This document shows, piece by piece, positions 33,777 through 45,016 of a stretch of 64,000 nucleotides of DNA; the first letter of the stretch is position 1, and every line of letters begins with the position of its first letter. The stretch is from Halalkalibacter akibai JCM 9157 (GTDB lineage: Bacteria; Bacillota; Bacilli; Bacillales; Bacillaceae_D). The DNA is taken from positions 62,001 to 126,000 of the forward strand of contig NZ_BAUV01000002.1 in the NCBI RefSeq assembly GCF_000513135.1, written 5' to 3'. The notes beneath the pieces were generated by a model. It was not told where the DNA came from. It made no database searches and saw only the letters and a list, made by a program, of their open reading frames with translations. The position numbers were made by a program, and so were the translations under genes.

Positions 33777-34778
33777 ATGCCATTAGATGCTGGTAGTATT
33801 GGTTTGTTAATTGGTCTTGCGATTTTATTAATTTTACTTGCTGTATTATTTACATTTGTTCCTGTAATGCTTTGGATTTCAGCGTTAGCTGCAGGGGTAA
33901 GAATTGGAATTTTTGAATTAGTAGGAATGAGATTACGTCGAGTCATTCCAGCTCGTGTTGTTAATCCGTTAATTAAAGCGGTAAAAGCGGGTCTAGATTT
34001 AAGCACTTCGAAGTTAGAAGGACATTACCTTGCTGGTGGTAACGTAGACCGTGTGGTTAATGCGTTAATTGCTGCGCAACGTGCAAATATTGATTTAAGC
34101 TTTGAGCGTGCTGCTGCAATAGATTTAGCGGGTCGTGACGTGCTAGAAGCAGTACAAATGAGTGTTAATCCAAAAGTAATTGAAACACCTTTTATTGCTG
34201 GTGTGGCAATGGACGGAATTGAAGTTAAAGCAAAAGCTCGTATTACAGTTCGTGCGAACATTGACCGTTTAGTCGGTGGTGCTGGTGAAGATACAGTAAT
34301 TGCTCGTGTTGGTGAAGGGATTGTATCAACAATTGGTTCTGCTCATAATCACAAAAAGGTATTAGAAAATCCAGATATGATTTCTCAAACGGTATTATCA
34401 AAAGGTTTAGATGCTGGTACGGCATTTGAAATTCTCTCGATTGATATTGCTGATATTGATATCGGTAAAAACATCGGTGCTGAACTTCAAACTGATCAAG
34501 CAGAAGCTGATAAGAAGATTGCTCAGGCGAAAGCAGAGGAACGCCGTGCTATGGCCGTAGCGAAAGAACAAGAGATGAAAGCAAAAGTTGAAGAAATGCG
34601 TGCGAAGGTTGTGGAGGCTGAGGCTGAAGTTCCAATGGCATTATCGGAAGCGCTTCGCCAAGGACATATGGGTGTTATGGACTATATGAATTACCAAAAT
34701 GTGATGGCTGATACAGATATGCGCGGTTCCATAAGTAAAGCAACTGATGGAGACTCGAGCAATCCAAAACAAGGTTAA
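33777..34778 (+). CDS. floA: flotillin-like protein FloA
   Basis: 333 residues. N-terminal hydrophobic hairpin (about 7-45), [26 protein letters not shown], a PHB/SPFH-like core ([21 protein letters not shown]), and a C-terminal helix rich in Ala-Glu-Lys ([20 protein letters not shown]) typical of flotillin oligomerisation. The sequence matches B. subtilis YqfA/FloA closely. Scaffolds functional membrane microdomains. Second gene of the sigma-W operon. Confidence 0.97.
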   Translation: MPLDAGSIGLLIGLAILLILLAVLFTFVPVMLWISALAAGVRIGIFELVGMRLRRVIPARVVNPLIKAVKAGLDLSTSKLEGHYLAGGNVDRVVNALIAAQRANIDLSFERAAAIDLAGRDVLEAVQMSVNPKVIETPFIAGVAMDGIEVKAKARITVRANIDRLVGGAGEDTVIARVGEGIVSTIGSAHNHKKVLENPDMISQTVLSKGLDAGTAFEILSIDIADIDIGKNIGAELQTDQAEADKKIAQAKAEERRAMAVAKEQEMKAKVEEMRAKVVEAEAEVPMALSEALRQGHMGVMDYMNYQNVMADTDMRGSISKATDGDSSNPKQG

Positions 34779-34815
34779 GTGATGCCTCCCCTACGGATGA
34801 AAGGAGGAATGGCCG

Positions 34816-35322
34816 TTGTCTATTGAACAATTATTTGATTTTATTGCACAAAACTTCATTTTCGTTGCAGTTATCATCGGTGGGATAATCAGCATGCTTG
34901 GGCGATTGTCAGGTGCTGGTCAAGGGCAGCAAGAACAAGGTGGGCAACGTACCAATCAGCAACCGAGAAGGCAACAAGAGGAGCAAGTTGATTGGCGTGA
35001 GATTTTCAAGCAAGAGGAAAGAGAAACGTCCAAACCGATCGAGACGCAACAAGAAGTTTATTTCGAAGATCCTACTGTTTCTCGTCAACAAGAGTTACAA
35101 ACTCAATATGAGGAAATGCAAAGGAAAAGAGAAAAGTCTTCAAGGAAAGTTAAAGAATTACGTAAGACAACTAGTCAAAACGAGGTCTATGAAAAGCGAG
35201 GACTCGATTTGCAGTTGAGTCAATTATCAAACCGAGAAGCAATGAAAGGTGTGGTATGGGCGGAAGTATTGGGTCGCCCAAGAGCCAAACAACCACACTC
35301 TACCTTTGTAAGAAAACGTTAA
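34816..35322 (+). CDS. yqfB: YqfB-like membrane-anchored hypothetical protein
   Basis: 168 residues from a TTG behind AAAGGAGGAATGGCCG. One N-terminal membrane segment (about 10-28, FIFVAVIIGGIISMLG) is followed by a long, charged, Gln/Glu/Arg-rich cytoplasmic region with likely coiled coil. The end (MKGVVWAEVLGRPRAKQPH) is the most conserved-looking part. It holds the position of B. subtilis yqfB, third gene of the yqeZ-floA operon, but the variable middle makes orthology by position stronger than by sequence. Confidence 0.82.
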   Translation: MSIEQLFDFIAQNFIFVAVIIGGIISMLGRLSGAGQGQQEQGGQRTNQQPRRQQEEQVDWREIFKQEERETSKPIETQQEVYFEDPTVSRQQELQTQYEEMQRKREKSSRKVKELRKTTSQNEVYEKRGLDLQLSQLSNREAMKGVVWAEVLGRPRAKQPHSTFVRKR

Positions 35323-35330
35323 ATTAAAAA

Positions 35331-35377
35331 AAGGCTTGTAACGCTAATAATTCATTAGTCTGTTACAGGCTTTTTTT
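35331..35377 (+). terminator. terminator after yqfB (first of a pair)
   Basis: An imperfect stem aggcttgtaacgctaat / attagtctgttacaggct is followed by seven T. Confidence 0.85.
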
Positions 35378-35395
35378 ACATAAGCTCTTTATGGG

Positions 35396-35434
35396 GATGA
35401 TCCAAGTCAAAGTCGACTTGGATCATCCTTTTTT
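35396..35434 (+). terminator. second tandem terminator
   Basis: gatgatccaagtc / gacttggatcatc forms a perfect 13-bp stem followed by six T, directly after the first terminator. The pair isolates the sigma-W operon from the sporulation genes. Confidence 0.85.
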
Positions 35435-35508
35435 CTGCTTTTTAAAGTGATTCTTTGTGATATCCATGAATATACGATCATAAAGATTAGAAGAGAGGGG
35501 GTTCACAC

Positions 35509-35802
35509 ATGAAAAAGATGAGACAACAAATGAAGAATTGGATGACAAAGCAGATGCAGCTTCCTGCTGATGTCATGATGGACCTGCCGCGAATTACAAT
35601 GATTGGCCAATTACATATTTATATTGAAAACCATCGCGGTGTATTACGTTTCTCAAATCAAGAGCTTCGCTTATTGCTTAAGCATGGGCAGCTATTAATA
35701 AAAGGTGATAATTTTGTTATTAAAACGATTTTGCCTGAAGAGTTATTGTTAGAAGGTCGTATTGATCAGGTACTTTATTTAGATGAACCACCTCGTACAT
35801 AG
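35509..35802 (+). CDS. yqfC: sporulation protein YqfC
   Basis: 97 residues, matching the YabP/YqfC family: MKNWMTKQMQLPADVMMDLP, ITMIGQLHIYIENHRGVLRF and the hydrophobic core VIKTILPEELLLEGRID. In B. subtilis yqfC-yqfD is expressed under sigma-E in the mother cell. The ATG follows AGAGAGGGGG. A TATACGAT at 35471 may be part of a sigma-E -10, but no convincing -35 was found. Confidence 0.94.
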   Translation: MKKMRQQMKNWMTKQMQLPADVMMDLPRITMIGQLHIYIENHRGVLRFSNQELRLLLKHGQLLIKGDNFVIKTILPEELLLEGRIDQVLYLDEPPRT

Positions 35803-35857
35803 CTGATATACAGCTATCGAAAGGTATACGCATGGTTAGAAGGGGGAAAACTAAAAA

Positions 35858-37108
35858 ATGAAAAATAATTGGACTAACCATATTAATGGTTATGTGCGAG
35901 TGAGAATTGATGGCGATTATCCTGAACGATTTCTGAACAGGTGTATCGAACATAACATTGACATTTGGCAAATTAAAAGAATTGGCGATAAGAGGATCGT
36001 ATGTTATATGGATTTTGAGGATGCTAAGCGCATTCGTCCATTATTAAGAATGACAGAGTGCAAAGTATCTTTTGTTCAACGCAATGGTCTTCCGTTTCTT
36101 TTTAAACGAATAATCAATCGTTCTGGCTTTTTAGCCGGAATTGTTGCTTTTTTAGCTATTATGTTTGTTCTATCAAATATGGTCTGGAATGTTGAAATAA
36201 AAGGTGCTTCACCTCAAGTGGAGCATGAGCTACGACAAGTAATAACAGAAATGGGGATAACAAGAGGTACATTCCAGTTTTCCTTACCCAGTGTTGAATT
36301 AATTCAACGGGATGTAACCGAGTTAGTAAAAGGGGCAACGTGGGTTGGTGTACGTCAAAAAGGGACGACCTTTGAATTTGAAGTGGTTGAACAGCAGTTA
36401 CCTGAAGAAGCTGAGCGTCATAGTCCAAGACATCTAGTTGCAACAAAGAAAGCTATTATCCATAAAATTTTTGTAGAACATGGCCAAGCCGAAGTAAAAC
36501 CAAATGATTTTGTGCGTAAGGGTGAGCGTTTGGTTTCGGGGTATATTGGTAAAAAAGATGCTGAAGATGAAGAAAAGGAATTAGTACCTGCCCAAGCTGT
36601 TGTTTTAGGAGAGATTTGGTACAAGTCTGAGGTTGCTATACCTTTGGAAAATAAGTTTACAACACTCACTGGTGAAAAAAAGCAAAAACACTATTTATCC
36701 ATCTACGGAATAGACATACCTCTTTGGGGTTTTGGTAAAGTCAAATTTACCGATTATACGGAATTCCGTCATGAACGACCACTACAATTTTTTAGATGGT
36801 TGTTACCGATTAATTATAAAAGAACTGAAATTCTTGAAACCTTAGAATATGATCGAACGTATACAAAAGAAGAAGCTGTGAAAGCAGGTAGAGAAAGAGC
36901 TCGGACAGACCTTATGAAACATTTACCCCAAGACGCTGAAATCATTGGCGAAAAAGTTTTGCACGAAACAGTTGAGAATGGTAAAGTTAACTTAAGGATA
37001 CATTACCAAGTAATAGAAGATATCACATCGGAGCAGCCGATTATCAAGGAGATTGAGTCTATTGACAGAAACGAAAATGATACAGCTAGAAGTCAAGAAC
37101 GCCAATGA
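35858..37108 (+). CDS. yqfD: sporulation protein YqfD
   Basis: 416 residues. A soluble N-terminal part (GYVRVRIDGDYPERFLNRC) is followed by a membrane segment (about 90-110), ATWVGVRQKGTTFEFEVVEQ, KNDFVRKGERLVSGYIG-type repeats and a C-terminal TKEEAVKAGRERARTDLM region resembling spore-stage proteins. Sigma-E-dependent mother-cell protein in B. subtilis, role not defined in detail. Its last 47 bp overlap phoH. Confidence 0.94.
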   Translation: MKNNWTNHINGYVRVRIDGDYPERFLNRCIEHNIDIWQIKRIGDKRIVCYMDFEDAKRIRPLLRMTECKVSFVQRNGLPFLFKRIINRSGFLAGIVAFLAIMFVLSNMVWNVEIKGASPQVEHELRQVITEMGITRGTFQFSLPSVELIQRDVTELVKGATWVGVRQKGTTFEFEVVEQQLPEEAERHSPRHLVATKKAIIHKIFVEHGQAEVKPNDFVRKGERLVSGYIGKKDAEDEEKELVPAQAVVLGEIWYKSEVAIPLENKFTTLTGEKKQKHYLSIYGIDIPLWGFGKVKFTDYTEFRHERPLQFFRWLLPINYKRTEILETLEYDRTYTKEEAVKAGRERARTDLMKHLPQDAEIIGEKVLHETVENGKVNLRIHYQVIEDITSEQPIIKEIESIDRNENDTARSQERQ

Positions 37109-38036
37109 GACACAAGCACTTATTGGACCTAATGACAGACACCTTAAGCGAATGGAAGAACAACTTGATGTAACGCTTGTAACACGAGGTGAAGAGGTAC
37201 AAGTTACTGGAGATGCAGCAAAGACAGAAATCGTTGGCAATGTAATTGCTACCTTAATTCAGTTAATCCGTAAAGGTATTTCTATATCAGAACGTGATGT
37301 AGTTTATGCAGTTCAATTAGCTCAAAATAATCGATTAGATGAATTGTTAGAGCTTTACGATGAAAAAGTAGCCACCAATGTTAAAGGGAAACCAATTATT
37401 GCGAAAACGTTAGGTCAACGACATTATGTATCCGCTCTAAGAAAGAAAGATATGGTTTTTGGTATCGGCCCAGCTGGAACTGGTAAAACCTACTTAGCTG
37501 TCGTCATGGCTGTTACTGCACTAAAAGACGGACATGTTAAAAGAATTGTATTAACAAGACCTGCTGTAGAAGCTGGGGAAAGTCTTGGATTTTTACCAGG
37601 TGACCTTAAAGAGAAAGTAGATCCTTACCTTCGTCCTCTATATGATGCTCTTCATGATGTTCTTGGGATGGAACAAACAACTCGTTTAATGGAACGTGGA
37701 ACAATAGAGGTAGCTCCCTTAGCTTATATGAGAGGTCGAACATTGGATGATGCATTTGTAATTCTTGATGAAGCCCAAAATACGACAAAAGAACAAATGA
37801 AGATGTTCATAACAAGATTAGGTTTCGGATCGAAAATGGTAATAAATGGTGATTTAACTCAAATAGATTTGCCAAAAGGGAAAAAATCAGGGTTAAAAGT
37901 AGCGATTGAGATTCTAACAAACGTACAAGATATCGCTTTTATATTCCTTCAACAATCCGATGTTGTTCGTCATACGTTAGTTCAGCAGATTCTAAATGCT
38001 TATGAGCATAATGAAGAGTCTGTAGACAAGAATTAG
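37062..38036 (+). CDS. phoH: PhoH-family ATPase
   Basis: 324 residues from the TTG at 37062, which has AAGGAG ten bases upstream; the TTG at 37053 touches that site. Walker A GIGPAGTGKTYLAVVMA (about 135-150), LTRPAVEAGESLGFLPGDL, Walker B FVILDEAQNTT and QIDLPKGKKSGL are the family landmarks. PhoH-like proteins are RNA-associated P-loop ATPases; the gene is usually next to ybeY, as here. Starts inside yqfD. Confidence 0.96.
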   Translation: MTETKMIQLEVKNANETQALIGPNDRHLKRMEEQLDVTLVTRGEEVQVTGDAAKTEIVGNVIATLIQLIRKGISISERDVVYAVQLAQNNRLDELLELYDEKVATNVKGKPIIAKTLGQRHYVSALRKKDMVFGIGPAGTGKTYLAVVMAVTALKDGHVKRIVLTRPAVEAGESLGFLPGDLKEKVDPYLRPLYDALHDVLGMEQTTRLMERGTIEVAPLAYMRGRTLDDAFVILDEAQNTTKEQMKMFITRLGFGSKMVINGDLTQIDLPKGKKSGLKVAIEILTNVQDIAFIFLQQSDVVRHTLVQQILNAYEHNEESVDKN

Positions 38037-38080
38037 GAAAATTACTTTCAAAGAAAGCCTTTGCCTAAGAGGCGTTTATA

Positions 38081-38118
38081 AGAAGACCCTCTTTAATAAA
38101 TAAGAGGGTCTTCGTTTA
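38081..38118 (+). terminator. terminator-like hairpin after phoH
   Basis: agaagaccctctta / taagagggtcttc-type stem followed by gttt. The T run is short, so it may be leaky before pgpH. Confidence 0.7.
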
Positions 38119-38152
38119 TAACAAAGTGTTAGGAATGTGAGGTGACGTACAA

Positions 38153-40354
38153 ATGAAAAAAAGTTCTTCCATAGATCAGCAAAAATGGTGGAAAAGAGCA
38201 AGGGACCATCAATACATAAGAGGTTTTCTTTTTTTTATGATAGGCATTATTCTTTATGTTTTATTACTCGGAAATGTTTTGCCTGAAAAGTTAGACGTCC
38301 AACTATCTCAAATTGCTGAACAAGATATAAGATCGCCAATTACAATTGAGCATAAAACAGCAACCGAAGAACGTCGCAGCGCAGCTGTCGATGAAGTCAG
38401 TCCCGTTTACGAATTGAAAAGAGAATATGCTCAAAACCAAGTAAGAAAAGTTCATGATATATTTGATTTAGTAATTCAAGTCCGTACAGAAGCTGAGGCG
38501 GAGCAGGAAGCTATTCTTGAATCTGAAGAAACAGCAGAAGAGGCCTTAGATGAAGAAGAGATGCTGAGTCGCCAAGTTGAATTTGTGAAAGAAGTGCTAT
38601 CTCCAAAAACGAGCAATGATCTTTCTGATGAAACGTTAATCACTTTCTTGCAAGCAACTGACTCTCAATTACAAATAGCAAGAGAAACAACAACGAATGC
38701 TGTGCATGAAATAATGAGTGTTAGAATTTCAATTCGAGATCTGTCAGAAGCAAAAGAAGAAGTGAAAAGTCAAATTGCGATTTCTACAGTAAGCCAAAAT
38801 TTATTAGAAGCCATGAAAGAAACAGCTGAATTTGCCATCATACCTAATTACATATATGATGCGAATGCAACTGAGCAATTAAGACAAGAAACAGCAGAGA
38901 ATGTTGAACCTGTCTTAATTCGTGAAGGTCAACTTCTTGTAAAAGAAGGTGAGTTGATCAGTCATGATATTTATGAGCAATTAAGGATGGTAGGATTACT
39001 AGATGATTCCTTTAATGTGTTTCCTTATATCGGCCTAGCTTTATTAGTTGGATTAATTATTAGTATGCTTTCTTATTACGTTAATGAAGCTAAAACATCT
39101 GTACAGAAAAACAATAGCCATTTATTAATGTTTTCATTAATTTTTGTTTCGACAGTTGTTCTAATGAAGATTACAAGTTTATTAGAGGGGTTAGAAATTC
39201 AAGGGATCGGTTTTGTTGTACCTGTTTCAATCGGTGCCATGCTAATCACATTACTAATTCATACAAGGCTTGCTTTATTTACGGGGATTATGTTTGCAGT
39301 AATAGGTAGTATTATGTTTAATAATGAGACAGTAGGAACCTTCCATTTTAGTTATGGGTTTTACATGTTATTTAGTTCATTTGCTGGCGCATATTTTCTA
39401 AGTAAATCTAACCGAATATCTAGAATACTAAGAGCTGGATTGTTTGTCTCATTTGTAAATATGGTTGCTGTATTAGCTCTATTATTTTTGAAAACTGTTC
39501 AAACTGGTTGGTTTGAAATTGGCATGCATATTGGTTTTGCTTTTCTTTCTGGCTTTGTAGCGGCTGTATTAACGATTGGATTGTTACCATTTTTTGAAGC
39601 GGGTTTTGGTATCTTATCAACTTCAAGATTAATTGAACTTTCGAGCCCGAACCATCCGCTTTTAAGAAAAATATTAGTAGAGGCGCCAGGGACATATCAT
39701 CATAGTGTTGTGGTTGGGAATTTATCCGAGGCTGCTTGTGAATCCATTGGAGAAAATGGATTATTAGCAAGAGTAGGTTCTTATTATCATGATCTAGGAA
39801 AAACTAAACGTCCGCATTTCTTTATAGAAAACCAAATGAAAATGGAAAACCCCCATGATAAGATTTCTCCGCAGCTCAGTAGGACCATTATCATTGCGCA
39901 TCCTTATGACGGGGCAGACTTGCTGCGTGAGTATAAAATGCCCAAAGAGATCATTGATATAGCTGAACAACATCATGGAACAACATTGTTAAAATTTTTC
40001 TATCACAAAGCTAATCAAGAATCTGAAAAAGACATTCCGGAATCACAATTTAGATATCCGGGTCCAAAGGCGCAAACGAAAGTATCGGCCATTGTCGGAA
40101 TTGCTGATAGTGTTGAGGCAGCTGTAAGAACGATTCAAAAGCCAACACCAGACAAAATAGAAGCATTAGTCCGCAAAATCATACAAGACAAACTTGAAGA
40201 TGGCCAATTTGATGAATCCGATTTAACACTGAAAGAACTAGATAAAGTAGCTGTATCTATTTGTGAGACATTAAAGGGAACGTTCCATCAACGTATTGAA
40301 TATCCAGAAGATGTAAAAGGAAAAGGAGACAAAAAAGATGAACGTAACGGTTGA
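38153..40354 (+). CDS. pgpH: 7TM-HD cyclic-di-AMP phosphodiesterase PgpH
   Basis: 733 residues. N-terminal membrane segment (about 25-42), a long extracellular domain (about 45-290), seven further membrane helices (about 295-480) and a cytoplasmic HD domain: GTYHHSVVVGNLSEAACESIG, YYHDLGKTKRPHFF (the HD pair), AHPYDGADLLREYKMP and EQHHGTTLLKFFY. PgpH hydrolyses c-di-AMP, tying to potassium and wall homeostasis. Overlaps ybeY by 17 bp, as is usual for this operon. Confidence 0.96.
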   Translation: MKKSSSIDQQKWWKRARDHQYIRGFLFFMIGIILYVLLLGNVLPEKLDVQLSQIAEQDIRSPITIEHKTATEERRSAAVDEVSPVYELKREYAQNQVRKVHDIFDLVIQVRTEAEAEQEAILESEETAEEALDEEEMLSRQVEFVKEVLSPKTSNDLSDETLITFLQATDSQLQIARETTTNAVHEIMSVRISIRDLSEAKEEVKSQIAISTVSQNLLEAMKETAEFAIIPNYIYDANATEQLRQETAENVEPVLIREGQLLVKEGELISHDIYEQLRMVGLLDDSFNVFPYIGLALLVGLIISMLSYYVNEAKTSVQKNNSHLLMFSLIFVSTVVLMKITSLLEGLEIQGIGFVVPVSIGAMLITLLIHTRLALFTGIMFAVIGSIMFNNETVGTFHFSYGFYMLFSSFAGAYFLSKSNRISRILRAGLFVSFVNMVAVLALLFLKTVQTGWFEIGMHIGFAFLSGFVAAVLTIGLLPFFEAGFGILSTSRLIELSSPNHPLLRKILVEAPGTYHHSVVVGNLSEAACESIGENGLLARVGSYYHDLGKTKRPHFFIENQMKMENPHDKISPQLSRTIIIAHPYDGADLLREYKMPKEIIDIAEQHHGTTLLKFFYHKANQESEKDIPESQFRYPGPKAQTKVSAIVGIADSVEAAVRTIQKPTPDKIEALVRKIIQDKLEDGQFDESDLTLKELDKVAVSICETLKGTFHQRIEYPEDVKGKGDKKDERNG

Positions 40355-40811
40355 TTTTAATGATGAGACAAGTGTGTTAACAGAGAAGCACCATGTACTT
40401 GTTGAAGAAGTAATCGTCAAGACGGCTGAAGCTGAGGGGCTTTCGGGTGAAGTGGAGGTTTCGGTAACAATCGTTGACGAAAAACGAATACAGGAAATCA
40501 ACCGAGAATATCGAGATAAGGATCAACCCACTGATGTTATTTCCTTCGCATTAAATGAGCAGGGTGAGGGAGAATTACATTTAGTAGAGGACCTTAACAT
40601 GCCGAATATTCTTGGTGATATCATTATTTCAGCTGCTCATATTCAGTCTCAAGCAGAGGAATATGGTCATTCCTTTGAACGAGAGTTGGGTTTCTTAGCT
40701 GTTCATGGCATGCTTCATTTATTAGGGTATGATCATATGACAGAAGCCGAAGAGAAGGAAATGTTCTCAAGGCAAGAGGACATCTTAGCTGCTTATGGGC
40801 TTACACGATAG
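40338..40811 (+). CDS. ybeY: endoribonuclease YbeY
   Basis: 157 residues. The zinc motif HGMLHLLGYDHM (H-x3-H-x5-H) and NREYRDKDQPTDVISFALNE are diagnostic. YbeY takes part in 16S rRNA 3' maturation and ribosome quality control. The ATG follows AAAAGGAGAC inside pgpH; the end overlaps dgkA by 17 bp. Confidence 0.97.
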   Translation: MNVTVDFNDETSVLTEKHHVLVEEVIVKTAEAEGLSGEVEVSVTIVDEKRIQEINREYRDKDQPTDVISFALNEQGEGELHLVEDLNMPNILGDIIISAAHIQSQAEEYGHSFERELGFLAVHGMLHLLGYDHMTEAEEKEMFSRQEDILAAYGLTR

Positions 40812-41184
40812 AAATAAAAGAGGGTTTAAAAGGCTACTAAGATCGTTTATGTACGCTACACACGGCTTAATGTATGTAGTGAAAAATGAGCAGAACATGC
40901 AAATTCATCTTATTGTGACTGTGATCAGCTTAATAGCTGCTTTCTTATTGCAACTACCATTATTACATTGGGTTATATTATTATTAGTGATAGCTGGTAT
41001 GCTATCATTGGAAATTATGAATACTGCGATTGAGAGAACAGTTGATTTAGTAACTGAAGAGTATCATCCTTTAGCAAAACGTGCCAAAGATATTTCAGCA
41101 GCAGCTGTATTTGTGTATTGTATTTTTGCTGTTGTTATTGGATTGATTATATTTATCCCTTCGATAATTCAATTGATTGGTTGA
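40795..41184 (+). CDS. dgkA: diacylglycerol/undecaprenol kinase DgkA
   Basis: 129 residues, small three-helix membrane kinase. SFMYATHGLMYVVKNEQNMQ, LSLEIMNTAIERTVDLV (the catalytic E-x3-NTAIE) and AKDISAAAVFV are signatures. In Gram-positives this family phosphorylates undecaprenol for cell-wall carrier recycling. It begins within ybeY. Confidence 0.95.
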   Translation: MGLHDRNKRGFKRLLRSFMYATHGLMYVVKNEQNMQIHLIVTVISLIAAFLLQLPLLHWVILLLVIAGMLSLEIMNTAIERTVDLVTEEYHPLAKRAKDISAAAVFVYCIFAVVIGLIIFIPSIIQLIG

Positions 41185-41201
41185 GAGGAGTACCCTCTGT
41201 C

Positions 41202-43211
<2,010 letters not shown>

Positions 43212-43242
43212 GAGACTTCGGATTTAGAGACGATGAGTACTA

Positions 43243-43372
43243 GAGTTTCTTTAAAAAAGGTCGAACTTAACCTTTTTTAAAGAAACTCAGCGATGAGCGA
43301 AGCCTCTGCAAGATTTTAAGCAGTCTATAAGTGTTCTTCTTATAGACTGCGCGCAGAGAGCGAAGCCATCGC
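43243..43372 (-). repeat. core of structured repeat, copy 2 (inverted relative to copy 1)
   Basis: Counterparts of copy 1 stems: P4 43243-43260/43271-43288 (18-bp perfect), P1 43290-43295/43367-43372, P2 43304-43309/43353-43358, P3 43322-43331/43339-43348 with a 7-nt loop. Stem sequences differ from copy 1 but pairing is kept, while the joining segments are conserved. Lies just after era in a 534-bp gene-free gap. Confidence 0.65.
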
Positions 43373-43415
43373 CGCGCCTATTTGGACAGAATCTACATAA
43401 AACCAAGCAAAGATA

Positions 43416-43528
43416 TTTTTAAAATTGGCTCTATTCTCAAAGAGTCGTTGCTATCCTTCATAATGTAACTAACTGATAAGAGAAATGAAGAAAAACAACC
43501 AAGTAGCGAAAAGAGCCTTAAAATTTAA
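43416..43528. repeat. about 110-bp inverted-repeat element
   Basis: The left end ttaaaattggctctattct pairs with the right end cgaaaagagccttaaaattt, giving a roughly 20-bp imperfect terminal inverted repeat around an internal A+T-rich part. No gene is visible. It resembles small non-autonomous hairpin elements found between genes in Bacillus. The rest of the gap to 43745 shows no gene. Confidence 0.5.
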
Positions 43529-43745
43529 ATGAATATTAATATAAACTTAACTTCTGCTGGGCGTCTGGCCGTTGTTTTTTTTTATTTAAAAGCTTATGAT
43601 AATGATAACAACATGGTTTATAGAGCATCTTAAAAAGTCAAGCATAAGCAATTAACAATATTTCCATAACATGATTTCAAAAAAGTAGGTCATCATACAA
43701 GTATAGAGCGTTGAAGTCTTATGAAGAAGAAAGGTGGAATCTGAT

Positions 43746-43892
43746 ATGCTCGATTTTTCATGGAAAGTCTTTTCAATGACAGGAAATGTAGATACTTATT
43801 TATTGTTGAAAGAACTAGAGCGAGATTCAGACGAACAATTCGGACAAGAAGACATAGAGGAAATTGAAATAACAGACTCGCCAACGCATTAA
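43746..43892 (+). CDS. yqzL: YqzL family small protein
   Basis: 48 residues, below most gene-calling cutoffs. MLDFSWKVFSMTGNVDTYLL then LKELERDSDEQFG matches the YqzL family, which typically lies between era and recO in Bacillaceae. The ATG has AAAGGTGG upstream. Acidic tail; the function is unknown. Confidence 0.85.
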   Translation: MLDFSWKVFSMTGNVDTYLLLKELERDSDEQFGQEDIEEIEITDSPTH

Positions 43893-43929
43893 GTATGTTG
43901 ACACCTCACGAAGAATGTGTGGTGACAGA

Positions 43930-44682
43930 ATGATTCAGAAAGTAGAAGGTATTGTAATTCGAACAACGGATTACGGAGAATCAAATAAAATAGTAACATT
44001 ATTTACGCGGGAATTAGGAAAGCTCGGAGTGATGTCACGAGGAGCTAAAAAACCTAAGAATCGTTTGTCTGCGGCGTCCCAGTTATTTATGTATGGTACT
44101 TTCGTTTTTCAAAAAAGTACAGGGCTTGGAACTTTAAATCAGGCAGACATAACTCATTCTTTTCGGGAGGTTCGAAATGATTTGTTTCGAGCTTCCTATG
44201 CAACATACATAGTCGAACTAACAGATAAGCTAACAGAAGACAGACAAAGAAATCCTCATCTATTTGAACTGTTGTACCAAACGCTCTATTATTTAGATGA
44301 AGGTATAGATCCGGAAGTTCTTCTCCGGATTTATGAATTAAAAATGTTAGCTATTGCAGGAATTAAGCCGGAGCTTGATCAATGCGTAAGTTGTTCTTCT
44401 ACAGAAGTTCCAACGGCTTTCTCGATTAAACATGCAGGTTTTTTGTGTCAGAACTGTCTGCATAAGGATGAAAGAGCCTTTGTTGTTTCAGCTCAAGTAG
44501 CAAGATTGTTGCGGTTGTTTTATTATTTCGATTTAAACAGAATGGGACAAATATCTTTAAAAAAAGAAACAAAGAAAGAGCTTCAACAAATTGTTACAGC
44601 TTATTATGACGAATACTCAGGATTACGTCTGAAATCTAGAAGATTTTTAGAACAGATGGAACGAATGGGTAATTTTGAATAG
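43930..44682 (+). CDS. recO: DNA repair protein RecO
   Basis: 250 residues from the ATG at 43930 (family start MIQKVEGIVIRTTDYGESNK); a GTG at 43915 would add five residues. N-terminal OB fold, ARGAKKPKNRL-like basic loop, and the C-terminal zinc motif (CVSCSST ... CQNCL, four Cys). RecO loads RecA with RecR in recombinational repair. 37 bp after yqzL. Confidence 0.95.
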   Translation: MIQKVEGIVIRTTDYGESNKIVTLFTRELGKLGVMSRGAKKPKNRLSAASQLFMYGTFVFQKSTGLGTLNQADITHSFREVRNDLFRASYATYIVELTDKLTEDRQRNPHLFELLYQTLYYLDEGIDPEVLLRIYELKMLAIAGIKPELDQCVSCSSTEVPTAFSIKHAGFLCQNCLHKDERAFVVSAQVARLLRLFYYFDLNRMGQISLKKETKKELQQIVTAYYDEYSGLRLKSRRFLEQMERMGNFE

Positions 44683-44687
44683 GATTG

Positions 44688-44716
44688 TTGACAGCTATGT
44701 TGAATTTCAGTATGAT
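44688..44716 (+). promoter_or_regulatory. glyQS promoter
   Basis: TTGACA (44688-44693), 17-bp spacer, TATGAT (44711-44716), directly after recO and upstream of the T-box leader. Confidence 0.85.
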
Positions 44717-44739
44717 GCATATAATAACATATGGTGCAT

Positions 44740-44972
44740 AGATGGTAAGGAGTATTTACATTCTTTCTAAGAAAGCGAACCTAGGGTGGTGTGAGCTAGG
44801 GCTTAGATATGTAAAGAAGGCAGACCGGAGCACATTCGTTGAAAGTGGTTAAAATGATTTTAGCAAAATCACTGACAGTGTTGCTAAATCATTTTAATAA
44901 TTAGGGTGGAACCGCGGGATTAGCTCTCGTCCCTATGTCTAACAGGCATAGGGACGAGAGCTTTTTACTTTT
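44740..44972 (+). ncRNA. glycine T-box riboswitch with terminator
   Basis: Leader RNA before glyQS. Stem I contains a probable GGC (Gly) specifier at 44819-44821 followed by AGA. The T-box AGGGTGGAACCGCGG is at 44903-44917. The competing terminator stem agctctcgtcccta / tagggacgagagct with TTTTT lies at 44922-44968. Uncharged tRNA-Gly binding should stabilise the antiterminator and permit glyQS transcription. Confidence 0.95.
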
Positions 44973-45016
44973 AGCGAATGTTGAATGTAACTGTAATATA
45001 AAAGGAGGTAGTTGGA

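Noticed and set aside
34898-35218. 106-codon plus-strand frame inside yqfB
   Set aside because: Alternate frame of a low-complexity region; no start signal or family match.
43603-43616. Fur-box-like GATAATGATAAC before yqzL
   Set aside because: Only two hexamers match, there is no inverted third unit, and the neighbouring genes have no iron link.
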